DNA from: Acanthochlamys bracteata
Lineage: Eukaryota; Streptophyta; Magnoliopsida; Pandanales; Velloziaceae
Assembly: GCA_019914995.1 (NCBI GenBank)
Contig: CM034127.1
Span: forward strand, 10,478,001 to 10,542,000
DNA: 64,000 nucleotides
Reading direction: 5' to 3'
Shown here: in pieces, positions 20,979-32,239 of the stretch
Layout of the letters: the number at the start of each line of letters is the position of its first letter
How positions within the stretch are numbered: the first letter of the stretch is position 1
Notes under the pieces: generated by a model
What the model saw: only the letters and a program-made list of their open reading frames with translations
Told to the model about the DNA's origin: nothing
Database searches by the model: none
Made by a program: the position numbers and the translations under genes

Positions 20979-21697
20979 AAGAAAGAATATGGTGAAATCT
21001 AGTAGTTGATTCTGGTACCCTGATTTACCTAAATCTACGGGAAAAGAAAGAATTTATTGTTTTGACATGTTAGTTTTCAGTAGACAAGAAAACATGCTGT
21101 AAATGGATTGTTTTTGTCTTACCAAAACGGGTAGTTAGCATTTTGCTTATAGCGAGTGAGTGGATGTTTCGCACGGCATTTTCAAAAAATAAGTTTTAGC
21201 GAGTGAGGGGATGTTTTGACATGCCAACTTTTGCTACAATAAAAACTAATCTTTTTAATATTATATATAATTTTTTTAATCCATAAAATGACCAATTTAC
21301 GTTTTGAAAAAAGTTTCTTTGTTGTAAAACTATTTAAATACCAAACATCTTCCCAGTGTAGCTCTCTAGATTTGGTTCAGTATTGCACAACAGGCATGGA
21401 AGATACGACTTAACTAATTACATTCTTGTTTCAATTGAGTAGCCTAATTTCCTGTGATCCATGCAATCACTTCTTATCAATGTTGTCCTATAAACTGCGG
21501 TTTCATTGAAAAAACTAGTTAAATAGATCAATGAAATTAAACATGCTATTACTCTGATCAATCACAAGAAATTAAATGTCTGACATCCTACATTCCTTCA
21601 ACTCTCACCTACAATCCTAGATAGGACCAAAATAACATTGGTTTAATTCAAAACATAATACAAAAATCCATGAAAAAAAAATCATTTTCTTTTGGTG
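20979..21697. other. Spacer between RING copy 2 and the DUF1191 gene
   Basis: The first part aligns to the 3' flank of RING copy 1. It includes a short AT-rich insertion-like stretch (about 21180-21350) absent from the other unit. The two flanking genes converge here. No gene of its own. Confidence 0.6.
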
Positions 21698-22603
21698 TCA
21701 ATCATCGTCGATAATATTATCCGGCGCCGTCCGTATCTCCGCCGCAACCGGAGCTCTAATATGCCCTACCATCGACATCCTCAGCGCCTCGTTCTCGTAC
21801 GCCCTCCTTTCCATCTCCGCAACTTCCGCCCTTCTTCGCCGCACGTTAATCATTGCCATGACTAGTAACGCCATCAGCACTGCGCCGAAAACCCCGGCCA
21901 GAGCACTTACAAGTATAACCTTCCACTCACCACCACTACCGCATTCTTTCTTATTTCCTTCTATCACAAGCGCGTAGTGACCTTGTCTCCATGCTTCACA
22001 AACATATCTAGCTGATGCGTTCGATAAGCTCACGGTTCCGTCCAGCTCGAAAAGAGCGCACAGTGGCACCAACGGAGTTGATAGATTTCCAATGAAATAT
22101 CGAGAGAAGTTCACCAGCACTGGTTTTCCCATTACAACAATATCGCGACGACGGTCATGAGTTTCATCGATGGCTAATTGCGGAAAGCGATAAATAAGTA
22201 AGCCAAGCACCGGAGAGACAAACTGCAAGCCGGAGAGATTACCGTATGAAACATAGGCAGTTGTGAGGTTTCCAAGGTTTTGTCGAACAATGATGAGTCT
22301 CTTTGTGCCATGGAGAATGTTGGCGCCGTATGGTTGGATATTGAACTCCTTTATTCTTGCTCCGCGAAACCAGAGACCACTAGAGCGGTACCGGACAGCA
22401 TCAACTGTGACACCTGAGAGGTTAGCAGGTAAAGAAAGATTGTATAACACTGCTGTTTTCCGGTGATCAGAGAATGATTGAAGAACAAAGTCTTTGATAG
22501 TGTTGTCAATGAGGTGAGGGTCTAGAGTTTTCTGTGACTCTGCTGGGAATAGAAGTAGTAGGAAGAACAAGAAGAGCAGAGCAGGGATGAAATGGAGAGC
22601 CAT
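21698..22603 (-). CDS. DUF1191 family type I membrane protein
   Basis: Intronless, 301 residues. Signal peptide at residues 1-23 (hydrophobic, ending AES). An extracellular region follows with seven N-glycosylation sequons (N55, N61, N112, N122, N165, N173, N195) and conserved blocks such as VRYRSSGLWFRGARIKEF and VSYGNLSG. One transmembrane helix at about 228-253 is followed by basic NVRRRRAE, which sets the C-terminus in the cytosol, and an acidic IIDDD end. Length and order match plant DUF1191 proteins, whose function is unknown. The 3' part is duplicated, broken, at 20011-20170. It converges with RING copy 2. Confidence 0.9.
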   Translation of the reverse strand: MALHFIPALLFLFFLLLLFPAESQKTLDPHLIDNTIKDFVLQSFSDHRKTAVLYNLSLPANLSGVTVDAVRYRSSGLWFRGARIKEFNIQPYGANILHGTKRLIIVRQNLGNLTTAYVSYGNLSGLQFVSPVLGLLIYRFPQLAIDETHDRRRDIVVMGKPVLVNFSRYFIGNLSTPLVPLCALFELDGTVSLSNASARYVCEAWRQGHYALVIEGNKKECGSGGEWKVILVSALAGVFGAVLMALLVMAMINVRRRRAEVAEMERRAYENEALRMSMVGHIRAPVAAEIRTAPDNIIDDD

Positions 22604-25600
22604 GAAAGCGTCTCTGTTTCACTTCCTTTCAGGTAACAACTTTCCAATCTGGATGGGTTCAGATTCAACCCAAGTGCGACCAGATTCCGAGTCTGGAATA
22701 GGCCTTTAAGCTGTTGTCGTTGCTGCAACTGCTGTTCCTGCTGCTGCAGGGTGATTATTAGGAGAGCAGGGGTGCCAGAAAGCATGCAATGAAAGTTGTC
22801 TTCCTAAAGTAAGGGGTGATTGATTGTGTTTGTAGCTGGTGAAAAGTGAGTCTTTGTATGACCAAAGAACAAGTTTACCTTTTGAGAGAAAGCATGTATT
22901 CCATGTATATGATTGCAATGATGGCCTGAATCCCGCATGGTTTTTAGTTTATTGCTTGATTAACTTCTATGTTTGCCTTCTCAAATTCCGCTTAGCCTGT
23001 GACTAAGTTTATTAAAAATTGAATGTACTTTGTCTGGGCCACAAACTGAACAATGCCCAACTTTGTGGCCATACCTCTTTCCCTGGGCTAGAGTTAAAAG
23101 CCTTGAAGTCTTATCCTATGCTACAACGCAACCAGACATAAACCACTACAACCTCCTCTTTTCCCTCAAGGCTAACCCGACCTGAACCCATAACTCATCC
23201 ATTTAAATTAGATTTGGTCTATTACGGATTCTGATTATTTTTTGATTAATGCGAAATTTGATTCGAAAAATTAAACAAATTGGGATCATTTTTAGATTTA
23301 TCAAAATATAATTTAGTTATAATTTATAATTAAGCTAAAATTTGTAGCCTATTGTTATTAAAATTGAGCCCATTATATATTTTAATATTAGATAGTATTA
23401 GATGTTGCAGTACAGTGGTAAACTAATAACTTCGGTTATAAAATGAGTTAAAGAGAACTTGATGTGATTGATTAATGAGTTGGATTACCGTTAACGATTT
23501 GACACTATATTTATATAGGTTAGGATAAAAATGAGAAATTACAGTAACTATATAGGGAAAGCTGGTGGACAACACAAGTATTTTGACCCACTATCCTTGT
23601 AATTGGGCCGAAATTAGAGGAACAACTCCGTCTCATGTACGACCAAAGCAGAAAGACTTACGTTGCTCATATGCGCTCAGTCCCTTAATAAGACCATTGT
23701 CATGCATATCTATGTAATGAATGCAATTAGAAAATTCAAGTAGTTTCTAAGAAAGTCCCTAACTAGAAAAAACATATCTAAGCTTCTAAGTAAAGTACAT
23801 AATATTATCTGCCAACTTAATTAAGCTGAAGTACGAGGAGAAGAAAAATATCTTCTCCTATTGACCTGAAAGCCTGAAAGATTAATATTGACATTATATA
23901 AATACATGATGATTTTAGTTTCAACATAATCGCCTTGTGCATGATAAAACCAGTAAGTAATAGTCCTTTTCTTATTGTACGAGAGATGAGATGCCAAACA
24001 TTGTCTGCTGAATGGCTACCAAAACCTATTTCCACTGCTGTCACTGAAGGAAATCACGCACTCATTGTCCTTGATCAATAAGTGATGCCCAAGGCATGCA
24101 AAAAGGGTTGGAGGACAATTTATCAATGCTATTTTGTCTTTAATCAGAAGCCACATATATATTTTGATCGTGAACTGCAAGCTTTTAACTTTCTCAATCA
24201 TTAATCCAGATAGTCGTATACCTATATAACATTTCTCATTATTACAAGAGATTATTTGCCTGACGAGTAGCTAAAGATTTAATTATTTATTGTTGGCGCA
24301 TAATAAATCATAAATGAAAACTATGTTTTTATCATGAATCTTATTTAGTGAAAGGTCATCACATGTTATCTCAGGAAGAAAAAGATGGAAGTTAACAGCA
24401 TGTAGCAGCAAACAAAGAAATGAGGGGATCCATTAGGAGAAAAGACAAGGAGGACTGGCCTAGTGCACCATATTCAACAAACAGTAACCATTTTGGAAGA
24501 GATGATTGCAACACTACAACTACCATCACTTGCTCTTCATAGTAAAGCTTAGCCATGCCCTCTACCACCCTTTGCTTTCCTTTGCAGGGAAATCTTTCAA
24601 TCTACCTCACCCTTATTTCTTTAGCCATTTTCTTCTTATTCTTTGTATGGTGCATTTGGCAACGCTTTCCCTATTAACTTTTCATTCACATTTTTAAAAA
24701 GCACTCACTAACATTTGTAGCAATTTATTATATTGTTGGTGAAATTATACTAGTATTGTTGACTTCATTGCACAACAAATTTTGAAAAATAACTTAATTT
24801 CCTATAAAATTATTAATTGCATATCTTAGAATTTGGATTTTACTTAAACAATCATTCGTGATCCGATTGGAATAAAATTTGATCAGCATATTCAAAATTT
24901 ATAATTATATATATATTCATTGTAGATGCTTAAAAGTTTCTATTGACGCATTCTAGTAACATATTTCTCTCATATGCAAGCTCTTGTGAAATTATTGATG
25001 CTTTCTGTAGTAATTAACCGACATATCTTTTCATGTTTCGAATGAAAAGGGAGTGTTTTGTCAAGACTTTATGAGGCAAATTCCAGTAAACTCGCATTAA
25101 CTTAGATATATATCACATTCTTCCTAGATTTAATCCACGCTTTTCACATTAAGACGATATATATCTACGTACAAATCAAAATGCATATGAAAGGTAAAAA
25201 CATAGTAGTCTCTTCATACATGAATACTAAAAGGCAGCAAAAAGTTTTCAAGTGGATTCCTAACTTAGGCAATTAAAAACTTTGTCCAAAGTTGATGATG
25301 CATGAGATAACCATTCCTTGAGTTGATTCTGTGGTGCGTACAACCAGCTAGTGCTGATGCGTCAAGGACAAAGCAAATAGCTAGTTCCTATAGTTATTCA
25401 CTTTATGGTTAACAGTTTTAAAAATTCTTTTGTGAGTACTGTAAATACATTGGTGATGTGGTAATAATACAATAAAAGGAAGAACAAAATAGGTGGAAGA
25501 ACAAAACCTTGGAAAGTGATGAGCATGCATATGAGTTGATTTATGAGAGCCGAGGTTTAATATTAAGGTTTACGTACAACGTTTTGGTTGGGAGAGATTT

Positions 25601-26331
25601 GGATTGGATGGATCAGTGTGATGATAAGCCAAAGTCTCATGTACGCCTCTCGACAGGTTACATTTGTCAGATCTCTCACTTTCGTTTTCTTTCTTTCTTT
25701 TCTCTTTCCCTAGGTTACGTCATTGCTCTTCACACTAACCCTACTTACCTATAGGCATAGCTCTTTAGCTATTGTCACTCTCAAATCCAACCCTAGATTC
25801 TTCATTTGTCTTTCATACTTAAGAAAAAATAGTGAAATGTGAAAAAGAAAGAAGGAAAAAATTGATGGATAGATGAAGGAAGAGAAATTGAGCTAGAAAG
25901 CACATGCCATTGGAGTGACTATTTTAAGCTCTTGTTCCATTTTTAGTAGAAGAGAATTATCAGTACTACTACCATATATTTGTTACTTATACTTGCTAGC
26001 TACTACTACCTTCAACTACCACTCACTACTATCATCAATTCACTACCATGGCTTAACTTTTTACTTTTTCCATTGTGTATCCAAAATGTGGTAAAACTTT
26101 GTGTTTGAACCAAAAAGAACTACCCCAACAAAAAAAAAAAAAAGAAAGAAGAGGAAAACAGAGAGAGCCTATCATATTCTCTTTCTTTTTTCTCTATTCT
26201 CCCCACTTGCTCTTCAAACCCTTATTATTGTTCCCTTTTCCGACAACCGGTCACGTACTCCACTACCATTTTTCTTTCCTTTTCTTCTTCTTCTTCTGCT
26301 GTGAAGGCAAAAACCTCAGAGAAGAGGAGTC
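22604..26331. other. Intergenic region between the DUF1191 and AGL6 genes
   Basis: It holds the DUF1191 promoter on the minus side (about 22604-22940, with a CTG/CTGCAA-rich stretch near 22710-22750) and the AGL6 upstream region on the plus side. At about 24840-24945 a fragment resembles one arm of the TA-flanked palindromic element (GTGATCCGATTGGAATAAAA). Directly ahead of AGL6 the leader is C/T-rich with an A14 run near 26131. Short open frames here have no recognisable similarity. Confidence 0.55.
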
Positions 26332-29300
26332 ATGGGGAGAGGAAGAGTTGAACTGAAGAGAATTGAGAATAAAATCAACAGGCAAGTCACTTTCTCCAAA
26401 CGCAGGAACGGGCTGTTGAAGAAAGCCTACGAGCTTTCTATCCTCTGTGATGCTGAAGTTGCTCTTATTATCTTTTCAAGCCGTGGAAAACTCTACGAGT
26501 TCGGCAGCGCTGGGTAAACAAAAACTGAAACTGAAACTAGAACACTCTCTTCCTTCTTTATCTTTGTCTTTTCTCAGCTAGGGAATTTAATGCGTTCATA
26601 GATCGATCGTCTATGATAATAATAATGGTGGGTAGCTATGGATCTGCTACGTATTTCCGTTTTCATGTTTAAAATTAACCGATTTGAAAGGTTTTCGATT
26701 TGTTTTATTTCTTTCCTTCTTGGAGGAGAAAGAGTAAAGATTCAATTTTTTTTCCCCTATCAGAGTGAAGGAGTTCATCAGCTTTTGCTTGTATGTGTTT
26801 GGACATACACATCTACAGTAGTATGCAAAAAAATAAATAAATAAACTTTTTTTATTTCTCATCAGTTTCTGGTTTTCATTCTCTCGCTTTTCTCTCTTTC
26901 ATCCTCTACTGATATGGTATTAGGTCTAGCTGTGGTCTCAACTCCCTCTTGCAGCACCAAAACAGGCAAATTTGTTTCTCCAATATTAATTATTTCTCTT
27001 CTTTTTCATGAGCTTAAAAGAGTGCTAAAGCTGGTACTAAAATGAAGGTGAATGAAGAAAAGAGGCTTATGTTCTTTCTATTTCTTGTTTTTAGTTTCTC
27101 TAGATAGTTTTTTGTGTCTTAACCTGAGATCTCTTTTTCATTAAACTTCTGGAGAAACAAAACCTTTTCTGTTATCCTTAACCTTATTTTGCTTGGTTTT
27201 CTAGATCTTGCACACTAGAAAGTATTACAATCTACTTATTTGTTTCCGTAGTATATTTTGATTGTTTTACTCCTTAATGAAATCTCTACCTTTCTCAAAA
27301 GAACAAGTCCATCCAGATGTCTATTTCTTCTGTCCACTGGGTGATATAGTGATTTCAGCTTCCTGATATTCACTCTAAAATTTCCTTTTATGAAATAATT
27401 TATTCTAAAATATATCGTTTATAGAACTTACCCACAATTCTCTTTCTAAAACTTAAGCGGCAATAAAACAGTATATCTTTCCACTTTGGTTATTGTCCAA
27501 TGTATTAATTCTCTTTTTCTTAAACTTACTGAGGTTTGCATTTAGGTCTTTTCATGTCTGTTTGTCAAATTTAAAGAAAGAAAAGTTAAAGTCCTTTTTC
27601 TGCTGCTTGGTCTGTAGTTTGGGTAGAACAATCAAATTACTAGATGAATAAAAGTATTGCTGTAAGCTTTTCTGTCATGGTATTCAATCTTTTGGTTTTT
27701 GTTTGAGGCCTGTGCACTATATGTTTCAAGTCTTCTAATGCGCCTTTGCACTATAGTTTTTTCAAGTCTTCTAAGCTCCATTTTTTCTACTTTTCTCTAC
27801 CTTCAGTTTTTCAGAATTGAATCAGTGGCTAGATGAAATAGTTTATGTGTTCTGAGTTGATTTAAGTTTTTAGTTTAGTTTAATTACACAGTAATTTTAT
27901 GAGAGATTTTTCAATGAATGGTCTAACAGATTTTGAATTATATTGCTTTTACAATAGCATACCTGCTAGAAAAAGGAATCAAACTGATAGATATACCAAC
28001 AATAGAAAAAGGAATCAAAGAATCAAAGCTTTTAGCCAGAAGTTGGTCTTGTGTGCACATGCATATACATAATGACGAAACTATGTAAATACATAAGTGT
28101 ATGTAGATAACGCAGTTCCAGTACTTGTGGCATTGCTAAAGAGAATTGCTTACTAACTTCATCTCCTTTTGTGTTCTAGTTGATTTTACTTTAACTGACC
28201 ATGTTTTCCTGTCTAACCTAAGCATTCTGATTCGTTTGTCACAACAGTACAAGCAAGACCCTGGAGCGATATCAGAGTTATAACTACTCATCTCAGGATC
28301 TTACTGTTGCAGATCGTGAGACGCAGGTTGTTTATGTAATATTCTATTGATGTTTCACTATGTTTTACTCATATTTTCTTTAGCATTTGTGTCAAAGTAC
28401 CTTTTTATAAAATATCTAAACTAACTGTAATATCAGATTGGGAATATCATTAATTGTCAATTTGTTATTGATGAGCTTGGATTTTTCATAAAAATAAGGA
28501 GTGTACCTATCTGCTCTCGTGAGACATATATTCATGTGCTTGTCTTCCCTAACACCCAAATTTACTTGATCACCTATCTTTGATCATCCTTGTTCCTCTT
28601 TAATGCAGAACTGGTCCCAAGAAGTTTCTAAGCTGAAGGCAAAATATGAATCCTTGCAGCGTTCTCAAAGGTTATTATTTGAACACTATATACATTAATA
28701 AAATCATTTGAAATTTAAATAGCATTAGCATCTAATCTTTCAACTCACCTTGTAAATTTCTTTGTGAATATAAGGCATTTGCTTGGAGAAGATCTTGGAC
28801 CATTGAGCGTGAAAGAACTGCAGCAACTTGAACGACAACTTGAAACTGCTCTTGCACAGGCTAGACAAAGAAAGGTGAAGTGGCCCTTATTCATGCCTTA
28901 ATATCCTTTTGGCTTCATGATCTTTATAGATGGTAGCTCTCACCAATATATTGTGAGCATTTGCATTTAATCGAATCTGGTGCAAATGATTTCATAAGAA
29001 TATGCAATGCTCTTCGGTCTTTCTTTTAACATGAAAGAATTTCTAGCTTGAATACGAAGCAGGATAAAAACAGTACAGACTGCCAAGTTTTTGACATTAT
29101 TTAGCTCTACTTCAACGTTTGATATGTCTGTATCCTGCTTCTAGCAAGTAGTAACCATAAATCACATTATGGTCTTAATTCAACATGGTTTGGACAAATT
29201 AATTTTAGTGGACGTTTTTAAGCAGAAATGCTCCTTCGGTTAGTGTTGAATTACCATCTCTCTACTGTAATTAATCATAGGCAGCCCTTTAATTTCATGT

Positions 29301-30341
29301 ACGTTCTTGGAGACAGAAGTCTTCATTTCTTCACATACATCTGACAATGAGCTCAATTAAAGTAGGAAAGGTTGGATTGGTGCATGTGAGATGCCTACCG
29401 ACAACATTCAACGAAATTTTAAGAACCTCGATTGTGATCAGCATAACCTTTCGTCTTCCAGTAGAAGCGTTGAACATATGTGTGGTATAGCTCCCTTAAT
29501 TGATTCAGTCAATTCAAACTTCTGAAGTTCTATATTCTTATGGCAGACTCAGATAATGATGTACCAAATGGATGAGCTAAGGAAAAAGGTAAGCGAACTG
29601 TTTTCTCAATAATTTGTTTTCCCTTGAAATTCTTATGTTCACAGCATGCTCTATAGTAGGCCTTCAAATTTCAAAAGTTGAGGAAAAAAAAAGGAGCTCT
29701 GGAACGTTTCCCTTGATGAAATTTTGTTGCACGTGGTTTTGATATAGTTGTGATCGTCTCTTTTCTTTCCCTCAAATACAGGCATTGCAATTTCCGTGAT
29801 CCTTGCTATTTACCAGTTTTGTTTTCTTGTTCCAAGTCTTCATTCTGTTGGGAAATTTTTTTTCAGGAACGGCAACTTGGGGACATCAACAAGAAGCTCA
29901 AAGCCAAGGTAGTCGCTCACTGAACTCTTGTTACTATACATATATATAAACAAATAGAAAATGTGTGTAAATTAGCACGCCTATGCGACTGCATTAGTTC
30001 GTTTGTCTTCTACAGCTGGAAGAAGGCGCGTCTTTCAGAGCCATTGAAGGTGCCTGGGAGGCTGACTGTCTCCCAGGAGGAAATTCATTCCCTGTTGATC
30101 CCTCTCAATCCAGCACCATTGAAACTGAACCCATTCTACAGATAGGGTACATGGAATTCTCTTTTCTATTTTCAGCTGAATAGACGAATTGAAAACTCCA
30201 AGGAATTTCTCATATTACTGGGATAGGTAATTATTTATGAAAAATGGTTGCAGATATCATCACAACTTTGTTCCGAATCAAGAATCAATCCCAAGGAATC
30301 AACCAGCAGGAAACAACTTCATGTATGGCTGGGCTCTTTAA
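26332..30341 (+). CDS. AGL6: AGL6-type MIKC MADS-box transcription factor
   Basis: Eight exons encode 241 residues: 26332-26513, 28248-28326, 28609-28670, 28775-28874, 29547-29588, 29867-29908, 30016-30146 and 30254-30341. All introns are GT-AG with matching phase. The MADS domain (residues 1-61, [19 protein letters not shown]) is followed by the I region, a K domain ([20 protein letters not shown]) and a C-terminal region with AGL6 features ([15 protein letters not shown], final NNFMYGWAL). AGL6 proteins act in floral meristem and organ identity, forming complexes with class B and C MADS factors in a SEP-like way. Same strand as SOC1, starting 9.7 kb after its stop. Intron 1 is about 1.7 kb. 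No lesion seen. Confidence 0.96.
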
Positions 30342-30639
30342 GCACTACCTGCAGGAAAAAATAATTCCCATGATTAATACGAAATGATTAAACATTATAT
30401 ATGCGTGGTAGCTATATATGTAAGTGTTGCTGACGAAGCAATTAGTGAATCATGTAGGTAAGCTGTACTGTTCTCCTAACATGACCCTAATGGATAAGAC
30501 TACCCTTACTGAGGTCCCTTGTCAATTTGTGTTTAGCATCTTAAATGTGTGCCTTCATACAAGTCTTGTAGTGATCTCACATTTACAATATATTTGGAGA
30601 AATATATGCACACCGTAAATTGTAGACACACTCTGCCCA
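30342..30639. other. AGL6 3' flank
   Basis: Probable 3' UTR and downstream sequence up to the first palindromic repeat. No coding feature or clear terminator signal could be pinned down. Confidence 0.4.
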
Positions 30640-30990
30640 CTTTTGGTCATTTTTTGTCCCAGAGATTTTCAAAATCAATCTTAATCATTAAAAAGAAGAC
30701 TTATGAATCAAAAATATATTGACAAATTTTAGCTCAATCGGATCAGAAATCAATCTCTATCTAGCTTTTTGATTAATATGATATAAATAATAGATATTAA
30801 TAAAATATATATACTTTTTTTCATATTGATCAAAAAGCTTGAAAGAGATTGTTTCGTGATCAGATTGAAATTTTGTTAATATGTTTAAAACTCATAATTT
30901 TTCATATTCAACAGTAAAATTTGAATTGGAGGTATCTCCTGTCACAAGTGATTGGAGAGTTCTGAAAATTGTCTATAATGCATATATTTC
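30640..30990. mobile_element. Diverged TA-flanked palindromic element (copy 4)
   Basis: Inverted arms meet near 30800-30830 (ATTAATATGATATAAATAAT, then CATATTGATCAAAAAGC). The arm motifs TTTAGCTCAATCGGATC and TTTTTCATATTCAACAG correspond to those of the copies at 2.2 and 8.9 kb, with many substitutions. Older than those copies. Confidence 0.5.
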
Positions 30991-31062
30991 GTCTGTCTCT
31001 ATATATTTATATCTAAAGAAATATATAGAGAGAAAGAATAGAAACTTACTCTCCTTATAGAA

Positions 31063-31911
31063 TAGGGGTGGCAATATATGACCCGATCCGAAAACGCGAT
31101 TCGAAATCGACCCACTTAATCAGAATTTTTAAATTTGACCCATATAAATATATGAGATGAGTTATGGTTGAACGAATTGGACCCGGTTATTAAATAGGTC
31201 GATCCGGGTTAATCCGAAATTGACTTACCAATCCGAATTATCATATTTTGAAGGAATAATATTTAATTTTTTCTTTCCGTATATTAAAATATTGGCAATA
31301 ATAATAATCGATAATAGTAATTTATAAATTATTAAATTATATAGTATTTATAATTAATTATTATTTTTATATTTTAGTAAAATAGTATAAGATGAGAATT
31401 ATAATATTATCGAAAGTATTACTATGTAGGTGTTTCTATAATGACGAATTTGAATTTCGTATAAAAATTTTTAACAAAATTTTATTAGATAGCTATGTTT
31501 ATTAAAATTTTTATCAAAATTATTAGTATATATTTATAATCATAAAATTTCAATTGTCAACACATATTTTCAAAAAATAAAAATAAAATTTTTTGGATAT
31601 TTTAAGAACCGAAGAAGATATTAAAAAATGAACATTTTGAAGTGTATTCACTATATCTCGTCATTAAGAACATCGTGCACTTTCATTACAACTGATTTTA
31701 TAATTTCGCCAAATTTTAAAAATATAAAATTAATAATTTGAATTATTAAATAGATCGATCGAAATTTGACTCAGTTATTAATAAGTTGGATTAGGGTTAG
31801 ATAATTTTGACCTTTATAAATTTATCGGTTGGATTAGAATTGAACGAATTTAATCCGATTATTAAATACATCGATCCGAAACTGATCCATAAATATAAAT
31901 TGCCACCCCTA
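31063..31911. mobile_element. Non-autonomous hAT-like element
   Basis: Terminal inverted repeats are TAGGGGTGGCAA on the left and TTGCCACCCCTA on the right. Subterminal regions are crowded with GATCCG and GACCC motifs in both orientations, as in hAT MITEs. Flanking 8-mers are TTATAGAA and AGCTAGAA, five of eight identical, a plausible eroded target duplication. The interior is AT-rich and non-coding. It is 849 bp long and inserted between two palindromic elements. Confidence 0.72.
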
Positions 31912-31914
31912 AGC

Positions 31915-32200
31915 TAGAATGACCTTAAATTTTAATCTCCACTGTTGGATATGACAAACAATTAGTTAGAAATTTACTTACAAATTTTCATTTCAATCGA
32001 ACTATAAATCGATTTTCATTTGCTCACTTGATAAAAATATAAGTTTTTTTTTTTCTGTCATCTTAACAAGTGACCGCATAGAGTTGAATATGTTGTCCAA
32101 TTAAGTTAAAATTTTGTTAGTTTCTAATTCATAGTTATTCATATCAAACGATAGATATTAGATTTAAAATTATTCCTATCATAAACCGAACAAAAGTACC
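31915..32200. mobile_element. TA-flanked palindromic element (copy 5)
   Basis: The first arm reads AATCTCCACTGTTGGATATG; the centre near 32040-32065 reads TGTCATCTTAACAAGTGACC; the second arm reads TTCATATCAAACGATAG. The block ends in CT repeats and (TA)n at about 32205-32235. Same family as copies 1-4. Confidence 0.55.
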
Positions 32201-32239
32201 CCTATCTCTCTCTCTCTTTCTATATATATATATAAAACA

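Larger units (their letters stand above)
20382..21860. repeat. Tandem duplication unit B (RING gene + DUF1191 gene end)
   Basis: Second copy of the unit at 18891-20170, beginning GTTATTTGCATCTTTTTCC and running into the complete DUF1191 gene on the minus strand. The RING genes and their 3' flanks align through most of the length. Confidence 0.8.
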
